A stretch of DNA of 64,000 bases from assembly GCF_964340395.1 (NCBI RefSeq), contig NC_135553.1, positions 27,447,449 through 27,511,448 of the forward strand. The letters run 5' to 3'. The translations under genes and the position numbers were made by a program. The stretch comes from Glandiceps talaboti. Its lineage: Eukaryota; Hemichordata; Enteropneusta; Spengelidae. The notes beneath the pieces were generated by a model. That model made no database searches and had not been told where the DNA came from. It was given only the letters and a program-made list of their open reading frames with translations. Positions 12,590 through 25,860 of this stretch are shown piece by piece. The stretch's first letter is position 1; each line of letters begins with the position of its first letter.

Positions 12590-13510
12590 AAAGACTGCAT
12601 TCTTCAATTTCAATATAATTTAGTACATACGTTAACCATTAGAAAACGCATGTCCTATAAAGTTTGTCGATGTATCTTACAGTGTTAATGAATAATTTGC
12701 ATAATTAATTATTTTCAGTATATCAGCTATATCTTAAGAATACATACTTTAATTTCAATATAATTCAGTTGATATGTTAACCATAACAAATCGCATATGT
12801 CCTATAAAGTTTGTTGATGTACCTTACAGTGTTAATGAATAATTTACATTCGGTACTTAGGCTATATCTTAAGACTGCATACTTCAATTTCAATACAATG
12901 CAGTACATACGTCAACCATAAAAAATTGAATATGTCCTATAAAGTTAGTTGATGTACCTTACAGTGTTAATGAATCATTTGCATAATTAATAAGTTTCCG
13001 TACTTAGGCTATATCTTACAACTGCATACTTCAATTTCAATATAATTCAGTTCATACATTAACCATAACAAATTGTGTATGTCCTATAAAGTTAGTTGAT
13101 GTACCTTACAGTGTTAATGAATAATTTGCATCATTAATGATTTTCGTTAATTAGGCTGTATCTTAAGACTGCATACTTCAATTTCAATACAATTCAATGC
13201 ATATGTTAAACATAACAGAGTGCATATGTCCTAAAAACTTTGTTGCTATAGATTACATTTTTATTGAAAAATTTGCATAATTAATGATTTTAGGTAACTA
13301 GGCTATATCTTAAAAATGCAAGCTTCAAATTTCATATAATATGGTACATATATCAACTATGATACGTACCTGTGCTAAGATGTTGTTGATACAACTTTTA
13401 CCTTTGATGAGTAATTTGAATAACGAACGATATTCAGCAATGAAGCAGTATCGTGCACTCTTCAAATTCCGTATAATTTGGCAAATACATTAACCTAAGA
13501 AAGCACACTT
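12590..13510. repeat. Degenerate tandem repeat of about 145 bp, about 7 copies
   Basis: CTTCAATTTCAATATAATT-type text recurs near 12600, 12748, 12880, 13027, 13176, 13322 and 13460. Each is followed by CATATGTCCTATAAAGTT and GTGTTAATGAATAATTTGC in the better copies. Divergence increases towards the 3' end. Confidence 0.8.
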
Positions 13511-13539
13511 GTCCAAAAAGAGCCTGTTACCATAGTTTT

Positions 13540-14055
13540 TAGCACAACTGAACTGAGGTTCAGTAGTGCTATATGGATCGCCCTGTGTGTGTGTGTGTGT
13601 GTAAACAACTTAAAGTCAAAAACCGCCAGGCCAATTGGTTTGGTATTTGGTGGGGACATTACTTGTGGTGTCTAGATGGAAAATTGTTCAAATGAAAATG
13701 ATTGCATCAGAGATGTGCATTTTGAGTGAAAAAATGTGATTTTTAGTCAAAAGACTTAAACTCCAAAACTACTGGGACCTGAAATTTGGTGGGAACGGTC
13801 TGTAGGGGTGTAAATTTAGATTTGTTCATGACTTGATGATCTCATCATTGATATGCAAATTAAGGTTAAAATGTGTCTTTTTAGTCAGAAGTCTATAATC
13901 CCAAAAGTACTTGGTTGATTTGGCTGAAATTACACAGGGGTGTTACTGGGGATGTTCAGATCTGGTGATATTAATTACATGATGATCCCTTTAGAAATAT
14001 GCAAATTAGGGCTAAAAAACTATGATTTTTTAGTTGAAATGCCAGTTAGGCAAAG
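13540..14055 (+). mobile_element. R1 family repeat, 5' part
   Basis: Begins TAGCACAACTGAACTGAGG, which folds with GTTCAGTAGTGCT. A (GT)n tract and the R1 body follow (AAACAACTTAAAGTCAAAAA, GGTGGGAAC). The 3' half is missing. Confidence 0.75.
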
Positions 14056-14059
14056 AGAG

Positions 14060-15075
14060 TAAGTATACAGAAATTATTGTTTTATTGATCTAATTAAACT
14101 ATAACATTTTTATGGGGTACTTAACATAATATAACAATTATGTGTGAATGGTACTGAAATTAATCTCCCTGAGGTTGCTTTGAAACTGTGCCTACCGAAC
14201 TTGAACACTGATATGATATGAATTACACTTTGGTTCAAGGTAAAATGCCTGTCTGTCTTGTAGATGATGCAAACGATTTTGGTATTGCGATTTACCTCTC
14301 AAACTACATGTAATACAGGCTGGATTACAACCTCTGTTTTGAAATGCTTACACAAATTCTGTATTGATCGCTGCCATAAAAGAAGGTGGTCACCCAACAT
14401 GTAAACAAAAGAAAACACAAATGTACTTGCTATCGACAACAAATATTGATAAATCTCACATTCACAAACTTTCAACTAAGCTACAAATGTGAATGGAAAA
14501 GTGTCACATCCCTTGAGAAACGCAACTGGAATCAGACTTCTTGACAGTCAACTGAGGGGCAAAAACTATATGCCAAAGATTCAAGCCATTTTGTAGCCAT
14601 TTTAATAATACTGCAGTTGCAAAAATATGCCACTGAGGTTTTAAACTAGTCAGCAATTCAAGCTATTTTTGTAGCCAGTACTGATAACTCACTCTACATC
14701 TCTACATTGCAATTTTCCTTCTTCATTTCATGAATATATTGGAATACAGTTCCTTTGGTAATTACTTGACAGTATGTCTCTTTGGATACTGACAATACAT
14801 ATGAACTTAATAATATTTTTCACGTTGCACTTGTTTTCGTCAAAATTTGATAAAGGAGGTATTTCAATGATTTTACAATTTCAAACATTTGGCCAAAATT
14901 ATAAATGCTATGATTTTGATTGTCTTCTGTTTACAATCTGGATAGTCATTCTTCAGAATTCTTATCCTGACTCAACTGCAGACAATGTGATTAATACCCG
15001 GTCTCAAATTACACCCAGCCTTGTCTGTGGTGTGATGATACATGGAGAGGCACTTGTATAGGACTGTGAACTGAT
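14060..15075. other. No gene seen
   Basis: Unique-looking sequence. An open frame at 14774-15061 has no recognisable domain and no supporting splice context. Confidence 0.45.
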
Positions 15076-16126
15076 TAGCACAACTGAACTGATAAGGTTC
15101 AGTAGTGCTATAGGCATGTCTATCTGCGTGTGTGTGTAAGCAACTTCAAGTCAAAAACCGCTGAACCGATTGCCATGATATTTGGTGGGTTCATTACCTT
15201 GGGTGTCTAGTTGGGAAATTGTTCAAATCAAAATGATCTTGCCACCGGTTTGTGATTTGGGTCAAGAATGTGATTTTGGGTCAAAAAACTTAAACTCAAA
15301 AACTACTTGGTTGGAAGGTTGGTCTGAAATTTGGTGGGAACATTCTTAAGAGTCTTAACATTAAGAATTGTTTATGACATGATGATCCCATCAGTGATAT
15401 GCAAATTAGGGCTAAAAATGTGTCTTTTTGGTCAAAAATCTTTAATTCCAAAAGTACTCAGCAGATTGGGCTGAAATTTAATGAGAATGCACCTGGGGTG
15501 TATAGATGAAGATATATTAAGCATATAATGATTTCATCAGTGATATGCAAATTAGGTGTAAAAATGTGAATTTTGGTAAAAAAACTTATATCTCAAAAAG
15601 TACTTGGTCAATGAAACTGAAACTTGTGGAGCTGTTTCTAGACGTGTTATTCTGCAGATTTTCTTTAAACATTTTGACACGATTGGCCCTCGCAACCATG
15701 ACCACACCCTGAGCAACAACCAAATGGGAGTGTATATTGGTCAAATAACAACATCATCTGGTAGGCAAGTGCATAAACATTCAAAAAATGTATGGAAATA
15801 TCCCTAGCAACCATGACCATGCCCATAGCAACAGCTAAATGGTGTATTTCATGAAGATAACAACAGGGATTCTTAGACAAGGGAACAGACATTCAAAAAG
15901 TATATGCAAATATGCCTAGCAACAAGACCACGCCCATTTCAACAGCCAAATGATCACATATATTGCATAGATAACAGGGATTCATAGGCAAGGTAACGAA
16001 CATTCAAAAAATGTATGCAGCTATGTCTAGCAACATGACCACACCCATAGCAACAGCCAAATGATTGCATATATTGCAAAGATAACAAGTGTTGGCAACT
16101 GGATAATCATTCAGCAAATGAACACC
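15076..16126 (+). mobile_element. R1 family repeat, lacking its 3' hairpin
   Basis: Starts TAGCACAACTGAACTGATAAGG and carries a short GT tract, the R1 body, and internal units of about 115 bp containing CATGACCACACCC and AGCAACAGCCAAATGAT. The usual 3' terminus is absent. Confidence 0.75.
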
Positions 16127-16129
16127 TAT

Positions 16130-16800
16130 ACCTTACATCAAAATTTGGTATATAGTCATGAAAGGTCTATCTTACGTGCTGGACTACATTTCCTAATAGT
16201 GTATAGTGCACCATTTGCATGTAGCTTATGTCGTCACCCCATCATGACTTTGCTGCTTGCTCCGTCTTGTGTGCCTTAAAATTAGGAAGACATGTATAGT
16301 CATGAGTCTGGCAAGTGAGACTCTGGAAAGTCCAGCCTAGCCTCATTATGTATAGTGCTATGATATGTATACTTAGAATGATATGTATACTTAGAAGTTA
16401 GGGTAGTAGTCTACATGATGTTATAAGACACATAACGTCATGCATCACACACCAACATTGGGTTTCATGTAATACTGTTACAATGTACCAACCTATTTCT
16501 GTATGTGGTTTTGATTTATATTGGTGGCTCTGTGTGTTAAAAGACACATTCATGCACTGGGAGGCCATTGTATTAATTGTTGTTGAAGATAAATTGAAGG
16601 TCGTGATTTTTTTATGAGTAGTTAATCACTACAAAGGGTGCATATTTTTAGCATATTATTTTTATTAAACATTCCTAAACTTGCCACTCCTTACATATCT
16701 TTCAAAAGTTTGATGACATATCCTATTTTACTATATCGTTCCTAACGATGTGGTAGGTAGTAAATCAAGGGGAACCTCTCCTCCTTCCCTTACCTCTTGT
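16130..16800. other. No gene seen
   Basis: Unique-looking AT-rich sequence apart from a small duplication of GATATGTATACTTAGAA near 16360-16395. Confidence 0.45.
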
Positions 16801-17345
16801 CTGTGATACCTAGATCCTATCTGTGTGCTAGGCAGTAAATGAAAGGGTAGCCCTTACCGCCTTTCCTAATAACCTTTATCTGTAGGGAATAACCTTTATC
16901 TGTTGTCTCTTTCAATTTGCCACTGTAATTTTATTTCTGTATATTAGAACTTGTGCTTGTTACCTGTTCTTATTTTACTATTTTTTCCGTTACGTTTATA
17001 AGCTTCCATTTAATTTTGCCACCAACACTTCTCCTTATTTACTAAGGATTGTATTTTTGTTGTTATTGTGAAACTCGTACCAGCCCAAATTTGTATTTAT
17101 TATCTACATGTACGGTCCATGGACATTGATTAGTTCCTACGAACTATTTCCATGGCCCTCACCAGAAATGTTTATCCGTTGCTTTCAGAGTTTGTGTATA
17201 TATTTTTCTCTTCTGGTGGAATAAATTTCAATTCAATATCAATTCAATTCAATTCTCCCCTGTCTGTGATACCTAGATCCTATCTGTGTGGTAGGCAGTA
17301 AATGAAAGGTAGCCCTTACTGCCTTTCCTCCTCCTCTGTCTGTTG
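16799..17345 (+). mobile_element. Repeat split by a LINE-like 3' end
   Basis: A block with GTGATACCTAGATCCTATCT and GGCAGTAAATGAAAGG at 16799-16890 recurs at 17258-17335. Between them lies 16890-17252, which ends GGAATAAATTTCAATTCAAT and then (AATTC)-type repeats, the usual tail of a non-LTR retrotransposon or related SINE. Exact boundaries are not fixed. Confidence 0.5.
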
Positions 17346-19405
17346 TCAAGTACAAAGCTTAATGCAAAGATTTCAGTATCAGGTTGAACCATTCTCACAA
17401 ACATAAACATTGCTATCTCCATTTCATCTTAAAATTAGGTGCAATGAAGAGAAGATCAATTTCGTAGACTAAGGCAAGCCAAAATGAAAGATAACAACAT
17501 TTGGCTGAGTCGGCTATTTCTGCTTTTTACCACATCACTACAGATATTATTCTAACAAACAATACAAAACAAAAGGCAAGGGTTTCATTGCCAGGTTCTT
17601 GTGTTAGTGTTGTCTTATTTACGTATGAAAGTGTTATAATGTCATGAACTTTTCCAAAGCTCAGCCAAACAGCTGTTTTACACACTTAAATATTACAACT
17701 TCAGTTTAAACAAGACTCCATCCCAGTACTAAGGATCATTCCTTTGTTCTGGACCAACTTTTTCTGTATCTGTGTCAGACAACTGTTTTTCAGACCTAAA
17801 TTTTAATCCTAATTGGAACAGGTCTTTATGTAATTGTCCATACTGTATTAGGGTATCACCAACCATCAAACATTGTATTATGGAGTCATTTGTCCACCTA
17901 ACTAAGTTTACAGGTCACTCACTGTCATGGTTAAGTCAAAAGTAGACATTTTTCATTCACTAATGACAATTGTGAGTGTGTGTAGATGTATACAATGGTT
18001 CATAATACTTAGTGCATGGTTCATCATGGATATCTGTATGTATTAACATAGTAATTAAATGTGTGCACAGTCTGGGATGAATTCTAAACATTGCTGCAGG
18101 AATAACTAAGAGTGTTTTCACCTAGGAGTGTTTTCAGCATAGGGGTTTTGATTTGACAAGTTGATATTATGTTGATATGAAAGCAGCATGCTTTAGATCT
18201 TTAGATGACTGTAACTTATGAAAGCAGCATGCTTTAGATCCTTAGATGACTGTAACTTATGATTAGATATTGTGATGATACATAATCAAACATCTTTCCA
18301 AACAAAGCTCAGCTAGATTTATTTGTAAAGAGTTTTGTAATAAGTAAATGTGCATGTCTTGTCTGTAAATAAGGGAAATATGTTTAGCAGAACTGATCAG
18401 AAATCAGAGCTGTTAGTAACTTGTCATATTCTATATTACGTTTGCTGTATAATAAAATAGCGCCCTCTTGAGACAGAAAATAAGCAAACCTGATCTGTTT
18501 TCAGCTTGCCATTTTAGACATGAAAACATTTGTACAAGAAAATTAAATGAGTTGCATAGTGGTAAAATTTGATGAGTTCTTTTCATATCTCAATAAAAAA
18601 AGAATAACATTAAGCTGTGGAAACTAGCTAATCATAACCCAAGCTGCAACAAGACTTTGTGAAGAGAACAGCATATTTGGAATATTGATGTCGTTGTGTT
18701 TTGTGTCAGTTAGTGCTTGTATGGCAAGGACATGTCGTATGTGGATCTTTTTTATGAGATGTACATTGAATGCAGTCGACTCAGACATGTACAATAAAAG
18801 TAGTTGGACCAAATGGTCTAGTTCAACAACAAGTTACATGTACATACATTACTAGACCACAAAACACTTGTATACTTGGTAGAGCTATATAGCCAGCTTT
18901 CACCTTTGTTCTCACTTCAAAGGAAGCATCAAAATCCAAGATTCTGCAAATAATGTCCTTTTCATTTATCTTTTTTGACTTTAGATAAATGTGTTTGTTA
19001 TTTTAACTTGGTGTGAAAAAGAAAACCAAATATTGAAATACTTCACACTTAGTTATTAATTAGTTTGCAATGGAACATATAATGCCCATGTATTGTTGTA
19101 TCCTGCTATGTCTGGTTGTATGCATTTTATCATTTCTATCAGCTCTGATGTTTCAAAAATTGTGAGCAATACACCAAATGTGGTTTCATCAACTGAACCT
19201 ATTTTTTTCAATTATTAATTACATTTTGATGATGATGATGATGATGATGGCGGTAAAAGCGATGACGACGGCGACGACGACAACGATGTTGATGATGATA
19301 CTGACATGACAATGACAATGAAATACAGTGATTACAATCAGTACAATGTATTTATACCAGTTTGAGAGTATAAAAGTTGAAGTATTTTCCTTAATTCCTC
19401 TGTAC
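17346..19405. other. No gene seen; 5' flank or intron before the first located exon
   Basis: Unique-looking sequence with a 42-bp duplication at about 18179-18262 (GAAAGCAGCATGCTTTAGAT twice) and a GAT/GAC trinucleotide tract at 19228-19300. The last 20 bases before 19406 carry minor-spliceosome signals (see that entry). I read this as intron because the first located exon starts inside a codon. Confidence 0.6.
19387..19405 (+). promoter_or_regulatory. U12-type branch point and AC splice acceptor
   Basis: TTCCTTAAT at 19387-19395 matches the minor-spliceosome branch-point consensus. The next AC (19404-19405) lies 11 bases after the branch A. Coding similarity to Cav3 (WFERIS) starts right after it, and no AG acceptor is available before that motif without a stop. 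AT-AC introns are known in voltage-gated channel alpha-subunit genes. The matching AT donor was not found in the window. Confidence 0.75.
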
Positions 19406-19651
19406 TTGGTTTGAAAGAATCAGTATGCTGGTGATTGTCCTCAACTGTATAACCCTGGGCATGTATCAACCATGTGATGATGTGGTCTGTGATACACAGC
19501 GCTGCAAGGTATTAGAAGGTTTTGATCATTTCATCTTTGCATTCTTCGCCGTTGAGATGCTTATCAAGATGTGTGCCATGGGAATTTTTGGAAAGAAGTG
19601 CTACCTAGCTGAGACTTGGAACAGATTGGATCTCTTCATAGTGTTTGCAGG
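19406..19651 (+). CDS. Cav3: Cav3 exon: domain I S1, S2 and start of S3
   Basis: Reads [18 protein letters not shown] (S1), an extracellular stretch with [12 protein letters not shown], then [18 protein letters not shown] (S2), [15 protein letters not shown] and the start of S3. This is close to the vertebrate T-type sequence throughout. The exon starts after one leftover codon base (phase 2 intron, AC acceptor) and ends at 19651 before GTAAGT in phase 2. It is the first exon located. The cytoplasmic N-terminus must lie upstream of the window or in an exon I could not recognise. The ATG at 19425 is internal, not a start. Confidence 0.95.
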
Positions 19652-22600
19652 GTAAGTATTTGATACCCTGGTGAGGTGACTGTTCATCATATCAATGTCC
19701 ATCTACTTACTCTAATATATTCATATGTATCATACTTTGTTGTGTTTACATCTGTATAACTTCACAACAACTTTGATCGTAAGTCATCTATCTCCTTCAT
19801 TTCCATGGTAACAATACTATTATCTCTCATGGCAACATAGTGTTGTTAAGTGTTCAGTACCTTCCATGTGAAATTATTCACAGTTCATAAAATCATTATA
19901 GATACTTTTATCTCATAACTTTTAACATGGTTATACTGGTCATTTTCACTTGGTCTGTAATTCTTTGATGCTTGCCTTCTGTTTTAAACCTCTAAAACTG
20001 GCTTCTATTAACAAGTGTTGTTCATACTAAATAATAGTTTCTGATGAGTTGTTTTCAGGATTAATAAGTGTGAACTTGTAATGTAATAAATAGATTTATA
20101 TGCTTGTGCAGTTTTACGAGTGTTATTCTTGAAAAATTTATTTTATTTGTTGTTGTTCAGACGGGTGTGAGTGTTTTTTTTAAAGATTGGTGACAGAAAC
20201 ATACCATTATTATTGACCTATACTTCCTCAACACTAGCTAATCAGCTCCCTAGCCATTTTAATTGATCACTAACCTTGTAGCTCACTTGCAGCTCAAGTC
20301 ACTAGCTAATCAGCTCACTAGCTACTGAACTATGCTGTTTGCATGATACGCGCCTGTTAATGCTATTAGTATTCCTGGTTTAATATTTAATAACAAATTT
20401 TTTTGCCTTGTAATAGTTTCTTAAAACAGTATAATGAACCATTTGTATGTGTCCTCCTTCCATGTACCAGTATAGTGTTCTTTCAAGCCCTATCAACCTT
20501 AACATATATGTTATGTTTTTTTGCCCAATTTTCTCTCCTGGGCAGATTAGACGTCAGCTTTTTTTCAAACACTGCTTGGTTGCCATGTATGCATGAATTT
20601 TCAACTTTTTTTTCACTCTGTAAGGATAAGCTATGTAAAGTTCCATTCAGCTCTAACTTGATGAATGTGTCCAGGGTTTTCAGATAGCTAGCTGTCATAG
20701 TATTTCATTCTTCTTCATATCTTGTATGTATACACAAAACCCTTTTTTGGGGGGGCCATATTTTAATCTGACTATAACTGCACTTTGCCATCAGGTTTCA
20801 GCACATAGCATGCATGCTTGCATTTCCTTCAATTCTAACCTTCCTGTCACTCCTCCATCTCTTTACATCTTTTCTGTCACACATTTCTGCATTTTATGTT
20901 CTTTTTTCTTGTATTATTTGTTGTCCAGTTGCCAACTTTGGTGTTCTTCTCTGTTGCTGCTTTTGAACTGTCAACACAAATTTGATGCATTTCGTTGCTC
21001 TTGGTACCTCTTTTACATTTTAATTTATACTGTATTTAATTTCACCATGGTCTCTTTCTAAATAAAAAGACCTCTATGTATCGATGTATAATTTATAACT
21101 AATCGTTATTACCACTTTCTTTTTTTCTTTTCAACAACAAAAGCGTTGCTGATTACTCTATCATGTAAGACGTCCCTCCTCATTTATCCCATATAATTGC
21201 ATACCATTAGTTAGATGCTGCTTACAAGAGCACTGACTTTGAGGGGTGACTGTGTCTCAAAAAAATTGAGGTCCACACAGGCATTATCATGCATCAAAAT
21301 TAATGCATAACTGATTAACTGTTGTAGCACACAAAACCAAATTGTAGTGTTTGCTTTGTGCTTATATATGCAATGTAGTGTAAACTGTTGGCAAACTGCT
21401 ATGTACACAAATGTATAATGCTTTAAGAAGCTGTTTGCACACAGAAAGCCAAGTGCGTTGTGTGCACTGAAATTTGTCCATTTATACATACACAAAATGT
21501 TGAAATTGCAATGTCTATGTGCTATTCAACTTATATCTCAAAATGCAAGAAATTCTTTGTACAGAAATGTGTGCCCAAAACAACAAATGAAAAAAGTAAG
21601 GACTATTCTTCAAAATATGTGGAAAGTAACAATCAGAGGAGTATAAAATGTTTAAAAATTTGATCACAACTACTTCAAAATTTACTGAAAAAGTTAGCTT
21701 CAGTGACAGTTTCAAATATGAAAGCTAACACCAAGATCAAGTTCTTTTAATTCTATTCAATTAACTTGCAAGTTAATCATCTTTGCAGTTTGAAATGAGT
21801 TCATAGTAAAGGTAGTGTGGTCCTTACTGTACTGACTTTCAACTTGATTTCAATTGCTATATGTGATATTTAATTTCTAACCAAATATTTAGTAGTAGAC
21901 TGTAGAACTTAAAATAATTCATATCTAATGGTGTGGATGAATTATTATGAAAAATGACACTGGTTTGCTAACACTGTGTTCTTGATAACCTGTACCTTGT
22001 CACATTGTATGTTAAAGTGCACAGCATGACCTGAATTGTTTGCCTGGCTTCAACAAATGTAAACTACATGTAAATGTTAGTTTTGTAATCACACAATGAA
22101 CTTGATGTCATGGTATGCTAGTTCACTTGTAATATCCACAGTTATCTTGGCAGTTAACTTGCATAACTTTGTGTGATCACTCTGTGTGGACCTCAGTGCA
22201 TGACAAATGAGACAACTGTTACCAATATGGCCCTTCTCTTTACTTTAAATGAAGTCCATCTTAATCTGCCAACTTTGAAAGAAAAATATACCAAAAAATT
22301 GGGTTTTTTTTCATTTATTTTATTTTGCACTGTAATTGGAATCAAATATCTGAAAGAACGGTGCATGTTTATTATTCATTTTTTGTCTCTCCTTTCCAGG
22401 ATTAGAATTGAAGTTTTTTATCTTAATAAAAGTTTGATCAACATATTTTCTAAATAGAATAAGGAACACAGATCAGTTTTCATTCAGGTATTTATAATGT
22501 AATCTGATGACAGGCATTGTATTGGAAACTTTTTTTGCACTGTCAAAAACTTGAATGTAGAAACCATGTGATGGACTTCATTGAACTTATGGAGAAGGCC

Positions 22601-24252
22601 CATAAACAAAAACTAAGGGTGTATGAAATGTAATGAGTTAATAGTGAGGACGAGGGCATACTCATAAATTCAATGAAGTGCCATTCCATGTGACTTACAC
22701 CAACCAGCAGAATTCCCAAGAGAAAAGCCTCGTCATATAATAAGGACACAGTAATAAAACAAAGACAAATACATATATTCATTTGCCCATTTGTGTAAAA
22801 TAAATTAATATTTACTTAGTACTGTTTAATGGCAAATTTGCAGCTGTATTGTATATGTCTTGTTGTGTAGACAAAGTTGACACAGACTCATTTCATATGC
22901 TGCAGTTTGATGCTATATACACTCCTTCAGTTGAAAGTGTTTATAATATATGGAATTGCGATTACAAATCATACAATACTTAAAATACTGCATAACAAAT
23001 CATGTACCTGGCCTGATATTTTTGAATAAACATATCAAATTTGATGTGTGTGAACCAACCGAATTTGAACAAGTAAGGCACTTCTCACTGCTGATCTGAC
23101 CAGGATGTAATACAGTATATATATTTCACCAAGCTGCTATGATGAACACATTCAATTTGTCATATCATTGAGCATTTCATGGAGTTTATGATTCTGCCCT
23201 ATCATTCAAACAAATGAATTATAAATTAAATGTTGTATTTAGGGCTTGAAAGAACCAAATGTTGTCTATTTTAAGTTTACAATTCACTGGCAAATAGTGT
23301 GATTATGATCTTACAAACTGCCCGCATTTGGTCAATTTTGAAAACTGGAAATTAAGATCTGTTTGCTGTGAACTGTACATTTCATGTCCAATTTGTGTGT
23401 GGACAAGGTGTAGTGGGTACATATAAAAATGGAAAATGAAAACAACAAGCAGTTTATAATCTTTATGTGTATCTATAAATTAGCATATCCAGGAAGGTGG
23501 ATGCTTGGTTAAATAACTAAATTAAATGTTTTGCCATGTGATTTGCCAACTTTGAACTGACAGTTTCAGTTGTTGGAGGTACATCTTTATGAATGTGTAC
23601 ATGTATAAAGTGTCACGATCCACATAGAAAGGTTGTGCATGCATGTGTAAACGATTGGAAGGGTGTAAATACATCTGTATACAAATCTGAAAGTTGTCAG
23701 TTTTCATCATTTTGTCTCAAAGCAGACAGTGCATGGACCAGAATGAATTCACTATCTGCAATGAAAATGTCTTTTTAAGTTTCAGGAAATTATAAGAAAG
23801 TAGAATCCAAAATCTTCTTATGTAATTGCTGCCAATTTGACTGACTACAACCACATCTCCATAAGTTGTGTTAAAGTACTGTGACTGAAGAAAACCCCTT
23901 CAGACTTTCAAAAGTATCATAAAACTTCTTGATCAAATCACATCTCCTCAAACTGTGTCATATTGTCTGTAGCAAATGTTTCACTAATCATGTTCATGAT
24001 AGAAAAAAAGAAAATAATTTTGTCAGCTGTTCACCAGATCATTTCTCCTGATCATACATATTTGATTGGTGTCATAATGAATTTTCACATATAGAAATTA
24101 TTATCAAATTAAAAGTGCTGCTTTTCCAGATGGGCCAAGTGAACAGGATACTTATACATCAAAATGCACAGATTCAAGTGTTGTCCCAGGTAGGCTACTC
24201 TGAGTAGAAAGTTGTGTAGAATCAACTAATTTCTTCTTGTTTTACTTTTCAG
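19652..24252 (+). other. Intron, 4.6 kb
   Basis: GT/AG intron with no recognised mobile element. Several open frames (20403-20687, 20726-21061, 22173-22457) have no similarity I can name. A splice-bounded 60-nt candidate exon lies at 24130-24189. Confidence 0.8.
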
Positions 24253-24350
24253 GGCATTAGAATATAGCTTAAATATGGAAAATGTTAGTCTATCAGCAAT
24301 CAGAACTGTTAGGGTTTTGAGACCACTAAGGGCCATCAACAGGATACCAA
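24253..24350 (+). CDS. Cav3: Cav3 exon: domain I S3 end and S4 voltage sensor
   Basis: Preceded by a pyrimidine tract and CAG, followed by GTAAGT. It encodes [16 protein letters not shown] and then [16 protein letters not shown], the S4 helix with arginines at three-residue spacing. Entry phase 2, exit phase 1, both matching the neighbours. The S3-S4 loop has MENVS where some vertebrate paralogues carry a metal-binding histidine, and no His is present here. Confidence 0.96.
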
Positions 24351-25189
24351 GTAAGTACATTGAAACAATCAAACATTTCTGTCATGAACATTATGTAGCA
24401 TGTCAAAGGTTTTCTTGGTACATGTCTGTAACAGTATTTTACTTCATACACGAGGGTTGAAATAGAACTGTTACAAAAAGATTCCCTTTTTCTCACCCAC
24501 ATTTAGCCTCATACATGCAATGAAGATACCGCTCATACAGTAAAATTATGGTGTATAAACATTTTTTTTTATTTCTGGATTAACTATACAGTTGTGCTGC
24601 AACTCTATTGTCGCTATTTTTGTCAAATGCAACATTACTGCATATCACATTTTAGATTTATGGAAATAAATCTGAAATTATCCAGTGGATTGTGTTTTGA
24701 AGCTGCCCAGACTCTAAGTGAATCAACTATTGGGACATATGAACATACTTTGTTTTCTATATGTATGTGGCTATATCCACCATTTTGTGTGAAATAGATA
24801 CTAATAATATAAATTCACTTTAGTCAAGTTTCTGTGTTGTCATCGCCAACTATTTTACTAAACCATCCAAACTGTATTATCACATCAACCATTGCAATCC
24901 ATCAAAATTTATAGATATAAGTTGAGTGAACTGATTTGCCTACATTGAAAGTATGTAGTGTTATGCATTGTCCAATACAGTTGAACTAGTGAATCGAAAA
25001 TGATGACTACCCAGCAAATCTGTGAGTTAAATTTCATCAGGCAACTCATTATCAGACTTTAACCTATGTAGTTCTGGATTTGTTTCCTGCTAATACCAAT
25101 ATCAAATGAAAAGTACTGAACCATGTTGACTTTTGACCTGATGTGGCCTTTGACCTTTATTAGCTATAGGAGTAAGTTTATATCTGACC
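24351..25189 (+). other. Intron start, unique sequence
   Basis: First part of a 10.5-kb intron (24351-34862) that is otherwise mostly repeats. No exon-like frame was found. Confidence 0.6.
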
Positions 25190-25860
25190 TTTGACCATTG
25201 TCCATCCATCCGTCCCTCCATCAACTTTATGTATTTCAATCTTCTTCTCCAAAACTAATGGGCCTATTGAGCTGAAATTTAGTGTGAAAGTGTCTTGAAA
25301 TACCCAGAGCTGAATTTGTTAAAGAGAATGTGGTCTGTTCATAAATATGCAAATTAGGTATACAAATATAAATTTTTGTAAAAATGCTTCAAAAATCTTA
25401 CTCTCCAAAACTACTGGGCCAATTGAATTGAAATTTGCTGTGTGGGTGTCTTGGGATAAACAGATATAAGTTTGTTGAAGACAAATTGACTGGAACATTA
25501 ATATGCAAATTAGGTCTAAAAATAGAAGTTTGGGTAAAAATGCTTCAAAACTCTTCTCCAAAACTACTGGGCCAATTGAGTTCAAATTTCTTGTGTAGGT
25601 CTCATTTGATGAGAAGATATAAGTTTGTTCAAGACAGGTTGATTGGGTCATTGCTCTGTAAATTAGGTGTAAAAATAGAGTTTTTGGTAAAAATGCTTTA
25701 AAATCTTCTCCAAAACTAATGAGCCAATTGAGTTTAAATTTGTTGTGAAGGTGTTTTGGGATGATCAGATATAAATTTGTTCAGGACGAATTGATTGGGT
25801 TATTAAGGTACAAAATTAGTGGTAAAAAATAGAATTTTTGTGAAATGTGTTCTATAGTGT
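25190..25860 (+). mobile_element. R4 family repeat with internal units of about 155 bp
   Basis: Starts near a (CCAT/CCGT)n tract and then has about four units spaced 157, 153 and 153 bp. Each contains CCAAAACTACTGGGCC or a variant, then AATTGAATTGAAATT and ATATGCAAATTAGG. The design is the same as R1 and R2. The 5' hairpin is not evident. Confidence 0.6.
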
